Of a stretch of 64,000 nucleotides of DNA, positions 49,493 to 58,010 are shown piece by piece. The stretch's first letter is position 1. Every line of letters starts with the position of its first letter. A program made the position numbers and the translations under genes. Source of the DNA: Candidatus Dojkabacteria bacterium (lineage in GTDB: Bacteria > Patescibacteria > Dojkabacteria > SC72 > JAFGCJ01); contig JAFGCJ010000002.1 in NCBI GenBank assembly GCA_016932785.1, positions 124,001-188,000 of the forward strand. Direction: 5' to 3'. The notes under the pieces were generated by a model, which was given only the letters and a program-made list of their open reading frames with translations, was not told the origin of the DNA and searched no databases.

Positions 49493-52400
49493 ATGAAATA
49501 CCGCTACAAAGTTACAAACGCCAGAAATTCTGGTAATAGAATAACCAAATCCGTTCACGGACGTGGCTCAAAATCATTCAAATATCGCAAGATTAAACGG
49601 TACAGTCCATCGAGGAAAAAATCCCCCGCATGGAAATTCGGTTCACTTAAGAAACTGGGTGGCCCTAAATTCAAAAAAACCGCAAGTAAAGTACTCGGCG
49701 TCTTTCTTGGTATTGGGGTCCTTGTGACAATTGGCGTTTCTATCTTTGTAGGAGCAACACTTGCCAGCATCAAGAAATCCCTTCCAGGGCCAAACGAACT
49801 AATAGACTGGGAATCAGCCGAAAGTACAGAAATCTATGATCGCGGCGGTCCAGACGATGGTGAGTTACTGTATACAATATATGGTGATCAGAACAGAGAA
49901 TTTGTAGATATCGAAGAAATTCCCAACGAAACGAAATGGGCACTTCTTGCTGCAGAAGATGTCGAATTTTATGATCACAAAGGACTTGATATTCCAGGAA
50001 TTATTAAAGCCGCCTATCAAAATATTGTACTCAACCAAACCCGTGGTGCCAGTACAATAAGTCAGCAGCTCGTAAGAAACACCCTTCTATTCAAAATTTT
50101 GGGTGATCAAGCTTACGAAAGAACTCTTACTCGAAAGGCAAAAGAGGCACTGATTACTATGCAACTCGAACAAACGATGACCAAAGATGAAATTCTCCAG
50201 ATGTACATGAATGAGATACCTCTCGGTGGTACCAACTACGGATATCAAGCGGCATCGAAGGCATACTTTGGAAAAGATGTAAGCGAGTTATCACTAGCCG
50301 AAAGTGCTCTTCTTGCAGGTCTCATACAAGCTCCTGGAGCTTACTCTCCTCTTTTTGGAAGTAATCCTGAGGATGCTGTAGAAAGACAGCATTTCGTGCT
50401 CGACCAAATGTATGAAAAACGGGATTATATTCAAAAGACATCGAAAAAGCACGGCGAAGAAATCGTGATTACCAAGGAAATGATCGAAGAGGCAAAAAAC
50501 GAAGAGATCATTTATAAAGAAGCAGAACTTGATATCCCAGCCCCACACTTTGTTTTCTATGTAAAACAACTTCTCATTGAAAAGTACGGAATTGACCGTG
50601 TCCAAAGAGGAGGTTTAAAGGTCACGACTACCTTGGATTCTGATTTACAGAAAATAGCCGAAGAAGAAATTAAGGCTGGAGTTAATAAATACCGTGCACC
50701 CTACAATGTATATAACGGCGGCATGGTAGTAATAGATCCACGGACAGGTCAGATTATGTCCATGGTCGGGTCCTACGATTACAATACGCAAGACGAGTCA
50801 GGTAAGATTGATGGAAAGGTAAACGTAACAACTGCACTCCGTCAAATGGGTTCCTCAGTTAAGCCTTATACATACCTTACTGCATTTCACAAGGGCTACA
50901 GCCCTGCACTACTGACACCAGATATTCCTTTCAATTTCGGTTATAAAGCCAAAAACTGGGATGGCCAATATAAGGGCCTAATGCTTGCACGCCAGGCACT
51001 TGTTGAATCAAGAAACATACCGGCACTTTACACTATGGATCTTATAGGAGGTCCTGACGAATTCATCAAAACAGCAGAAACCCTTGGTATAACAACTCTT
51101 ACGGAACGAGATAGATACGGGCTAAGTCTCACACTTGGCGCAGGCGAGATGAAGCTGCTTGAGCACACAGCCGCATTCGGAGCTTTTGCGAACGGCGGTA
51201 AGATGCATCCAACAACACCATTTCTCAAGGTTGAAACATCAAAAGGAGAGGTACTTGAAGAATGGAAAGAAGAAGACACAAAGCAGGTTTGGGACGAGAA
51301 AGAAATATATCTTCTGAACTGGACACTATGCGATATAGGAAATCAGGGTCGTATTTTCGCACAAAATTATAAGGTCGGAGACCAACGGCTTTGCGGTAAG
51401 ACCGGAACAACCGACGGTCCAAGAGACTTATCCACTATTCTTTACTACCCGAATCTTGTTGTAGGAGTATGGGTAGGAAATAACAACAACGCCGAAACAA
51501 TAGGTTCAGGAGGCCAAGCATGGAGTACAACAGTACCTCTTCCTATGGCACATTCATTCATGTCACGCGTAATTGGTAGATTTGGAAAAGCATGGTACTC
51601 CCGTCCTTCAGGAATAGTCTCAGGATCTGTTTGTAAAGATACAGGACTTCTCGCCAAATCAGGAAGTAGCTGCTCTAAGGTATCCTCTGTGTTCATTCAG
51701 GGTCATTTACCAGCTGTCGACAATTCATATACAGAAAAACCTATTTGTAAAGAAACAGGAAAAGTTGCAACCAACGAATCAGAGGCAAAGGCGCTTGGAC
51801 TAATTGAATATAAAACATATCTAAAAATCACACTACCCATAGCAAAACATCAATCAGCCCTTGACTCATGGCTAAGTAAGAACAGTAAATATGGCTCAAT
51901 TACGGCTATACCGGATTCAGCCATATGTCCGCTTCATCTAGGCCCTGATAACGCACCAACAATAAGCTTTACTTCGCCATCCTCAGGTAGTACTTACAAC
52001 CAGGGAGATTCAGTAAACCTTAGCGTATCTATACAATCACTTAACGGAGTAAGCAAAGTTGAATACTTCTTCGACGGCAGTTCAATAGGAACCAAGACCA
52101 GTTCACCATACTCAATGACATACGATATTTCTTCTTCAGCCGCAATTGGATCACATTCCTTTACCGCCAAAGTTACAGATAACGATGGCAAGTCAGGACA
52201 GGGATATGTTTCCATATCAGTTACATCACCATCCCCCACAATCTCAATCACAATGACGAGCCCAGGAGATGGATCTACAATATCTCTTCCTCAAACAGTA
52301 TCTGCGACAATAGACGGAAGCTATAGTACTGTTTCAAGCCTGAAATTCCGAGTAATCGGACCAACCACTAAGGAAATAACAGCATCATCTTCGGATGGCG

Positions 52401-52519
52401 GTAGAAACTGGTCAGCATCACTTACCGGCCTAAGTGCGGGATCGTATCAGATATACGCGGTTGCACAAGCAGGCGGCGATACTTATAACAGTAATTGGAT
52501 TAACGTAACGGTTGAGTAG
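49493..52519 (+). CDS. Class A penicillin-binding protein (PBP1A-like) with C-terminal Ig-like domains
   Basis: A 1008-residue bifunctional wall synthase. A basic cytoplasmic tail (1-60) and a transmembrane helix (about 66-90) precede the glycosyltransferase domain (LLAAEDVEFYDHKGLDIPGI, GASTISQQLVRN, KEALITMQLEQTMTKDEILQMYMNEIPLGG). The transpeptidase domain shows the SxxK motif SSVKPYTY and KTGTTDG. After residue 820 come two Ig-like beta domains (about 825-910, with TISFTSPSSGSTYNQGDSV, and 915-1008), probably wall- or surface-binding. The TATAAT box 9 nt before the ATG suggests a leaderless message. It diverges from the dcw cluster. Confidence 0.95.
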   Translation: MKYRYKVTNARNSGNRITKSVHGRGSKSFKYRKIKRYSPSRKKSPAWKFGSLKKLGGPKFKKTASKVLGVFLGIGVLVTIGVSIFVGATLASIKKSLPGPNELIDWESAESTEIYDRGGPDDGELLYTIYGDQNREFVDIEEIPNETKWALLAAEDVEFYDHKGLDIPGIIKAAYQNIVLNQTRGASTISQQLVRNTLLFKILGDQAYERTLTRKAKEALITMQLEQTMTKDEILQMYMNEIPLGGTNYGYQAASKAYFGKDVSELSLAESALLAGLIQAPGAYSPLFGSNPEDAVERQHFVLDQMYEKRDYIQKTSKKHGEEIVITKEMIEEAKNEEIIYKEAELDIPAPHFVFYVKQLLIEKYGIDRVQRGGLKVTTTLDSDLQKIAEEEIKAGVNKYRAPYNVYNGGMVVIDPRTGQIMSMVGSYDYNTQDESGKIDGKVNVTTALRQMGSSVKPYTYLTAFHKGYSPALLTPDIPFNFGYKAKNWDGQYKGLMLARQALVESRNIPALYTMDLIGGPDEFIKTAETLGITTLTERDRYGLSLTLGAGEMKLLEHTAAFGAFANGGKMHPTTPFLKVETSKGEVLEEWKEEDTKQVWDEKEIYLLNWTLCDIGNQGRIFAQNYKVGDQRLCGKTGTTDGPRDLSTILYYPNLVVGVWVGNNNNAETIGSGGQAWSTTVPLPMAHSFMSRVIGRFGKAWYSRPSGIVSGSVCKDTGLLAKSGSSCSKVSSVFIQGHLPAVDNSYTEKPICKETGKVATNESEAKALGLIEYKTYLKITLPIAKHQSALDSWLSKNSKYGSITAIPDSAICPLHLGPDNAPTISFTSPSSGSTYNQGDSVNLSVSIQSLNGVSKVEYFFDGSSIGTKTSSPYSMTYDISSSAAIGSHSFTAKVTDNDGKSGQGYVSISVTSPSPTISITMTSPGDGSTISLPQTVSATIDGSYSTVSSLKFRVIGPTTKEITASSSDGGRNWSASLTGLSAGSYQIYAVAQAGGDTYNSNWINVTVE

Positions 52520-52520
52520 A

Positions 52521-54983
52521 CTAACCGTCTAGCTTACCTTTAACAGCTCTCTCAATATTCTTTATTATTTTCTCGCGTAATGTATCAATATCGTCTTCCT
52601 TAAGTGTTTTCTTGTTACTCTGCATTGTTACAGTAACCGTCGTCTTTTTCTTTCCTGAATTTTTCTTATCAATATATATGTCCTTACAGGTAACACTGCG
52701 TACCAGATTATCCTTACTTTCAATCCCCAGAATTGCTTCACGAATTGCCTTATACTGAACGTCAGAATCAGTAATAAAGCAGAAATCATGTTCCACAGAT
52801 GGGTACCTTGACGGTTCAATGTAATCAGGAAAATCCTGTATATATTGATTAATACCGTCCAATCTAATCTCGAAGGCACTTGTTCCCTCAGGCACATTCA
52901 TCTCTCCTGTTGTATCAAAGTCAACCTGTCCAATAATCCCGGCGAGATCTCCTTCGACATAAACAAACGCCGTTCTACCAGGATGATAAGAATTCAAAGC
53001 ATATTCAATCCACTCCGGCATCTTTCCTGGAGTTGCCTTTCCAAGCTGTTCAAAATCCCAGCTGGAAATATTCAATGCCTTCAACAAAGACTCAAGATAA
53101 AGCTTTGCATGATAAAAAGATTCCGAATGAGCCAAGCACAGATGAACAGGTTCCTCTGGCAGCTGACCTTTTGGCAACTTCTTGCCGTGGACCATATCTA
53201 TTTCAAAAAGTGTGACCTCTTGCCTATTCTTAAAATTCAAGGCAACCTTTTCCAACACAGAAGGAAGAAGAACTGGACGCATGTACTCAAGATCAGGAGA
53301 AAGAGCATTGACCAATCTATAATATCCTTCTAGCCCTAGACCACACTTTTTATACAAATCTTCTCCTACAAACGCGTATGTATAAATCTCGTTAGCGCCA
53401 AGACTCTTTAGAGCGTCTTTCACTCTGATTCTTTTTTCTCGTGTTTTGTTATGAGATACAGGATGGATTTTTCTTGTAGGTAAAGTGGTTTCCAACCTAT
53501 CGTAGCCATAAATCCTAACGATCTCCTCAGCTATATCTTCTGGTATATTCAAATCTTTTCTAAACGTCGGAATCCTGACCGAGAAAATCTTCGACTTTTC
53601 GTCTTGATCCACAGCCAGGCACAATCTATGAAGGATATCTTTCATTTCCTTATCAGAAATATCCGCTCCGATTCGTTTTCTTAAGTAGTCAGGATCAACA
53701 GAAACAGAGTGCTCTTTTACCGGTTCCTTATAATCATCATAGATTTGCGAGGCTAGAGTACCCCCAGAAAGCTCCTCTATCATCTGTATTCCCTTATACA
53801 AAACAGGCTCACAAAGGTTAGGATCAAGTCCCTTGGAAAATCGTGTCACAGCCTCAGAGAAGATACCAGTCTTCATAGATGTTCTGCGAATATTGTACAT
53901 GTCAAGATTTTCTACCTGAAAAACAACTTTTCTTGTATCATCAGAAATTTCAGTATCTTTTCCTCCCATGACTCCCGCTATACCGATAGGATTTGCACTA
54001 TCAGCGATAACAATGGTGTCATCATAAAGTTCCACAAGTTGACCATCTATTGTTGTGATTTTCTCACCTGCTTTAGCCAATCTTATAACAATATTTACTC
54101 CGTCTTTGAAGCCTGGGTCCTTAGTAGTTATTTTATCGTAATCAAATGCATGATTAGGCTGTCCCACCTCAAGCATAAGATAATTAGAAATATCGACTAT
54201 ATTATTCACAGGATGTATTCCCATCTTGGAGAGACGTATCTGCATCCATTTAGGGGAAGGCTTCACATCAACATTTTCGATGACAACACAGGTATATCTT
54301 GCACATAGAGCTTCAGCATTATTTTCAAGATTTATCTTGTACTTATTTTTGGTAGCTTTGGGTTTAATAAGATCAGGGTTATACAACCACTCCGGAGGAT
54401 CAAACTTTGTCGCCTGAATTGCAGATACTTCTCGAGCAATACCAACAACAGAGAAGGTATCCGGTCTATGAGTAAGAGCTTTATTCTTAATTTCAAGTAT
54501 TGGGTCCACAAGATCCATAACCTGTTCAAATGCAGAACCTGTTTTGGTTTCCTGAGGCACAGTGTAAACAGTAGTATGATCATAATTAAGGCCAATCTCC
54601 CTTCCCGAAGGAATCATACCTTCGGAATCAACACCCTTGATATTTGTTTTTTCCACCTTTACTGGGTCTCCGGTCTCGGCAGATTCCGGAACAATAAGGC
54701 CAGGCTTAAGGTAAGGTACCTTGTCGCCAACCTTAACCGGACACTTCTGTACAACAACTGTCTTTTTTGACTTCCCAACATCTATAACTAAAACCAAAAG
54801 GTTGCTGCTTTCGGGATGATCTTTAACTTCAAGAACCTTTGCCACAATAATACCTTTGTAGTTATCACCAAAATTTTCGATACTTTCAGCTTCGGTAAGA
54901 GAAACAGATACTCTCTCCTTAAGCTCTTCTGGAGGAAGCTTTATCTCTGTAAATTCTTTTACCCAATTTAGTGATATTTTCAT
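52521..54983 (-). CDS. pheT: Phenylalanyl-tRNA synthetase beta chain
   Basis: An 820-residue beta subunit. An N-terminal tRNA-binding OB domain (about 40-150) is followed by B3/B4 with HPVNNIVDISNYLMLEVGQPNHAFDYDKI, where mis-acylated Tyr-tRNA-Phe is normally edited. B5 follows, then the catalytic-like core and a C-terminal anticodon-binding FDX domain (RYPSVEHDFCFITDSDV). All parts are there. The start overlaps the pheS stop by four bases (ATGA). The usual beta-chain editing site thus coexists with the extra editing-type domain in PheS. Confidence 0.97.
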   Translation of the reverse strand: MKISLNWVKEFTEIKLPPEELKERVSVSLTEAESIENFGDNYKGIIVAKVLEVKDHPESSNLLVLVIDVGKSKKTVVVQKCPVKVGDKVPYLKPGLIVPESAETGDPVKVEKTNIKGVDSEGMIPSGREIGLNYDHTTVYTVPQETKTGSAFEQVMDLVDPILEIKNKALTHRPDTFSVVGIAREVSAIQATKFDPPEWLYNPDLIKPKATKNKYKINLENNAEALCARYTCVVIENVDVKPSPKWMQIRLSKMGIHPVNNIVDISNYLMLEVGQPNHAFDYDKITTKDPGFKDGVNIVIRLAKAGEKITTIDGQLVELYDDTIVIADSANPIGIAGVMGGKDTEISDDTRKVVFQVENLDMYNIRRTSMKTGIFSEAVTRFSKGLDPNLCEPVLYKGIQMIEELSGGTLASQIYDDYKEPVKEHSVSVDPDYLRKRIGADISDKEMKDILHRLCLAVDQDEKSKIFSVRIPTFRKDLNIPEDIAEEIVRIYGYDRLETTLPTRKIHPVSHNKTREKRIRVKDALKSLGANEIYTYAFVGEDLYKKCGLGLEGYYRLVNALSPDLEYMRPVLLPSVLEKVALNFKNRQEVTLFEIDMVHGKKLPKGQLPEEPVHLCLAHSESFYHAKLYLESLLKALNISSWDFEQLGKATPGKMPEWIEYALNSYHPGRTAFVYVEGDLAGIIGQVDFDTTGEMNVPEGTSAFEIRLDGINQYIQDFPDYIEPSRYPSVEHDFCFITDSDVQYKAIREAILGIESKDNLVRSVTCKDIYIDKKNSGKKKTTVTVTMQSNKKTLKEDDIDTLREKIIKNIERAVKGKLDG

Positions 54984-56812
54984 TTAAACTGTTCCAGAAA
55001 ATTAAGATCCCCACAATGTATCCTTCTAATATCTTCAATTTGAGCCCCAAGCATTACCAGCCTATCGAAACCAAGCCCCCATGCAAAACCAGAGTATTCT
55101 TTTGGGTCAAGACCACCTTCTCTCAACACATTTGGATGAACAGGGCCACATGGTACAAGCTCAATCCAACCGGAATAACCGCAGAAAGGACAACCTTTTT
55201 GACCACATACAAGACACTCCACCATAAATTCAAGACCTGGCTCAACAAAAGGGAAATACGAAGGCTGTATTCTATACTTAACGTCCTTTCCATAAAAGGC
55301 ATTCATGAATTCAGATAAAGTACCAATAAGATCAGTGAGAGTAATTCCTTTGTCCACATATATACCTTCTACCTGATAAAAGGTGTGTTCATGACTTGCA
55401 TCAGTAGCTTCGTTCCTAAAACACTTACCGACAACGACCTCTCTTATGGGAGGAGGAACATTTTTCATTATCCTGTTCTGCATTGCTGAGGTATGAGTTA
55501 TTGGAATAAGGCCCTCCTCAGTCCAAAAGGTGTCCCACAAATCTCTTGCAGGATGGCCCTCAGGAATATTAAGTGCCTCAAATACGTAGTAATCATTGTC
55601 CAATTGCCTGGCTTCTGTAACATGAAAGCCCATGGTTTCAAATATTTCAAGGGCCTTCTCTCCAATTTGGGTGATCGGATGTAGAGTGCCGGAACCCGAG
55701 ATTAGCTTAGGCATTTTTTTAACAGGAGTGTTTGCTGCAAACGGAGCAGTAATATCTATCTGCTCTTCGGTCAGTACCTTACCCTGCCTTTGTCTTGTCT
55801 CTCTTTTCTTTAATGTTTCTAGATTTTCCCTAACTCTACCCTCAAGAGCATGCACCTGAATTCCAAAATCGGCACGGAATTTCTTATCTTTACTTCCAAT
55901 TGTCCTAAGAAGCGCCTTGACAAGACCTTTCTTCCCAAGATACTTCGTTTTAAGTTTAGAAAAACTCATATCTGTTTTGATAGAAAAATCCTTTCTCATC
56001 TGCATATAAGCATCTTTGATTTCGGGGAATTCTATCTCAACTGTTTTCTTCTTTCCCGAAGCCTTCTGAGTAGATGGCTGTATCTCAACAGAATAGTTTA
56101 TCTTCAATGTGTCATCCGTTTTTTCAAGCTCACCGATCACTACCTTTCCCACCTCAGAAGTCTTCATAACCAGCGTACCTCCATCAGGAATACCAACATT
56201 ATCTCCAATTGAAACAACCCTTAATGGTTTATTCTCAGGAAGCTTAGGAGGAACCCACCGCGACTTTTTCGCAATTTCTTCGCCCGAAACAAATTCTATA
56301 CTGATGTCAAGATCGGATTTAATGATTTGGGAAATTTTATCAGTTAAAGCACTCTTTAGATCAGACGGAATATCTCCCAAAACTTTATACTCCACATATG
56401 CGTTCTTTCCATGTGAACCTTTAACTGCCTTCAATAAATTTGGTGAAAGATTCATGATGAACAATGCTTCCTCAACAAGATGACCCGCTGAATGAACAAT
56501 CATATTCTTATACCTTCGGTCCCAATCTATCTCACAATTTACCTCAGCACCTTCATGAACGTCTCCAGTGACCTTCCCATAATGGATAATATCACTTCCT
56601 ACAAGCTTTACTTCTTTTACATCAACCCTGCCGTCTTCTGAAGTAATAGTGCCTTGATCACAAGGCTGTCCACCTCCCTCAGGATAAAAAACTGTATCTT
56701 CCAATATAAAGCCTTGTCTACCCCCATCAACTGTAATCTCCTTAACCTTAGTGTTCAGGCTTTTTGCGTAAGCATCTTTAAGATATGTTGGAACTTGATT
56801 CATCGCAGGCAT
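54980..56812 (-). CDS. pheS: Phenylalanyl-tRNA synthetase alpha chain with N-terminal AlaX-like domain
   Basis: A 610-residue fusion, against about 340 for normal PheS. Residues about 1-250 are an AlaX/AlaRS-type editing fold: FYPEGGGQPCDQGTI at 42-56, IHYGKVTGDVHEGAEVNCEID at 76-96 (split by design of the fold), HSAGH at 107-111 (the HxxxH zinc pair) and DGGTL at 210-214, where AlaX has CGGTH. Residues 257-345 are the PheS coiled-coil arm. From about 365 on is the class II catalytic core, with GHPARDLWDTFW, a Cys cluster CLVCGQKGCPFCGYSGW and the closing GLGFDRLVML motif. Two of the four zinc ligands of the editing domain are changed. The frame is continuous. An ATG at residue 4 is an alternative start. 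Confidence 0.93.
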   Translation of the reverse strand: MPAMNQVPTYLKDAYAKSLNTKVKEITVDGGRQGFILEDTVFYPEGGGQPCDQGTITSEDGRVDVKEVKLVGSDIIHYGKVTGDVHEGAEVNCEIDWDRRYKNMIVHSAGHLVEEALFIMNLSPNLLKAVKGSHGKNAYVEYKVLGDIPSDLKSALTDKISQIIKSDLDISIEFVSGEEIAKKSRWVPPKLPENKPLRVVSIGDNVGIPDGGTLVMKTSEVGKVVIGELEKTDDTLKINYSVEIQPSTQKASGKKKTVEIEFPEIKDAYMQMRKDFSIKTDMSFSKLKTKYLGKKGLVKALLRTIGSKDKKFRADFGIQVHALEGRVRENLETLKKRETRQRQGKVLTEEQIDITAPFAANTPVKKMPKLISGSGTLHPITQIGEKALEIFETMGFHVTEARQLDNDYYVFEALNIPEGHPARDLWDTFWTEEGLIPITHTSAMQNRIMKNVPPPIREVVVGKCFRNEATDASHEHTFYQVEGIYVDKGITLTDLIGTLSEFMNAFYGKDVKYRIQPSYFPFVEPGLEFMVECLVCGQKGCPFCGYSGWIELVPCGPVHPNVLREGGLDPKEYSGFAWGLGFDRLVMLGAQIEDIRRIHCGDLNFLEQFK

Positions 56813-56841
56813 AGTCTAAATTATAGCGCCTGGACCCGAAA

Positions 56842-57186
56842 TTAGGAATTGGCAAATTCAACCAATTGACTAAAGGTCTCAGGATAGATCACAGCTAATT
56901 CCGCCAACACGTGACGGTTAAGCTTTACATCTTTTTCCCTGAGATTGTGATAAAACTTTGAATAGGTTGTTCCATGTTCTCGGGCAGCAGCATTTATCCT
57001 GGAAATCCAAATCCTTCGGAAATCATTCAACCTTTTCTTTCTGTCATTATAAGAATACTGACCAGCATGAAGATAAGCCTCATGAGCAACCTTATAAAGC
57101 TTGCTTTTGGTCATTCGATAACCCTTATTGGCTTTAAGAACCTTCTTATGTCTTCTTCTTGTTACAGTTCCACCCTTAACTCTCAC
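56842..57186 (-). CDS. rplT: 50S ribosomal protein L20
   Basis: A 114-residue basic protein that binds 23S rRNA early in assembly. TRRRHKKVLKANKGYRMTKSK and DFRRIWISRINAAAREHG are L20 signatures. The length is normal. The stop of rpmI and this start are adjacent, and pheS follows 29 nt later. Confidence 0.97.
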   Translation of the reverse strand: MRVKGGTVTRRRHKKVLKANKGYRMTKSKLYKVAHEAYLHAGQYSYNDRKKRLNDFRRIWISRINAAAREHGTTYSKFYHNLREKDVKLNRHVLAELAVIYPETFSQLVEFANS

Positions 57187-57187
57187 T

Positions 57188-57397
57188 TTAGCTACCGATT
57201 AACTTAGAAATTCTTTTTTCATCTGCCTTGGATACCTTGTGACTTGGAAGAACCCTATGCTTTCTTCTTGTCGTCCTTTTTGTCTTTAGATGTCCCTGTC
57301 TGCTTTTGTTGTAAAGAATCTTTGCGCCCTTTCCTCCCCTTGGCTTTGTCTTCTTGAACCTCTTTGCTGCTGTCTTGTTGGTTTTTAGCTTTGGCAT
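57188..57397 (-). CDS. rpmI: 50S ribosomal protein L35
   Basis: A 69-residue basic protein. MPKLKTNKTAAKRFKKTKP and VSKADEKRISKL are the L35 start and end motifs. A longer frame exists upstream to 57466, but the family begins at MPK, so I place the start at the ATG 57397. The first 143 nt of the gene lie inside the 3' end of infC in another frame. An AAAGG ribosome site lies 11 nt before the ATG. Confidence 0.96.
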   Translation of the reverse strand: MPKLKTNKTAAKRFKKTKPRGGKGAKILYNKSRQGHLKTKRTTRRKHRVLPSHKVSKADEKRISKLIGS

Positions 57398-58010
57398 AAG
57401 TTTTTTTACCTTTCTCATCGGGAGACTCAGACGACTGTGTCTTCCCGCTAAACCCTTTAAATACAATAGAAATCCGTCTTCCTTCGAAAGACGGTTTGGA
57501 ATCGATAGTACTATACTCAGAAAGTGCTGTCAACAATTCGTTTAGAAGGTCCTTTGATTGTTCTACAGGTGTACGTCCCTTGCGAGTCACAGTCACTTTA
57601 ACATTATGGCCCTTGTCAAGAAACTCTTTTGCACGTTTCAAAAGCCTATCTCTATCTGCAGTGTCTATAAAAGTTCCAAATCTAACCTCTTTCAACTCTT
57701 TTTGCTTATGTTTCCTGGCATTTTTCTCTTTCTTCTTCTGCTGATATATGAATTTCGACCAAGACATGATTTTGCATACAGGAGGACTTGCTTTAGGTGC
57801 AACCTCAATCAGATCGAGATCCGCCTTCTTTGCCAAAGACATAGCCTCTTCTATGGGAACAATACCATGGTTCTCACCTTCTGCATCAATGAGCTGAACC
57901 TCCTTGCTCCTTATGAATTCGTTCTTATTGTACTTGTGTCTCCAAGTTCCTCTAGTATAGTCACGACCTCTATTGTAGCTCCTTCTGGAATAGTATCTAT
58001 TTCCCGCCAT
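57255..58010 (-). CDS. infC: Translation initiation factor IF-3 with lysine-rich C-terminal tail
   Basis: A 251-residue IF3, against about 170-180 normally. The N-terminal domain (RSKEVQLIDAEGENHGIVPI, VAPKASPPVCKIMSWSKF) and the C-terminal domain (KEVRFGTFIDTADRDRLLKR, KPSFEGRRISIVFKGFSG) are complete by about residue 195. After that a low-complexity tail, rich in Lys, Asp and Gln, runs to the stop at 57255. Its last 47 residues are encoded by DNA that also encodes the start of L35. The tail may be disordered. The start overlaps the thrS end by 14 nt. Confidence 0.96.
   Translation of the reverse strand: MAGNRYYSRRSYNRGRDYTRGTWRHKYNKNEFIRSKEVQLIDAEGENHGIVPIEEAMSLAKKADLDLIEVAPKASPPVCKIMSWSKFIYQQKKKEKNARKHKQKELKEVRFGTFIDTADRDRLLKRAKEFLDKGHNVKVTVTRKGRTPVEQSKDLLNELLTALSEYSTIDSKPSFEGRRISIVFKGFSGKTQSSESPDEKGKKTYAKAKNQQDSSKEVQEDKAKGRKGRKDSLQQKQTGTSKDKKDDKKKA

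Noticed and set aside
57398..57466. Longer L35 start at 57466
   Set aside because: Adds 23 residues that the L35 family does not have and that match no ribosomal protein. The ATG at 57397 gives the normal MPK start.
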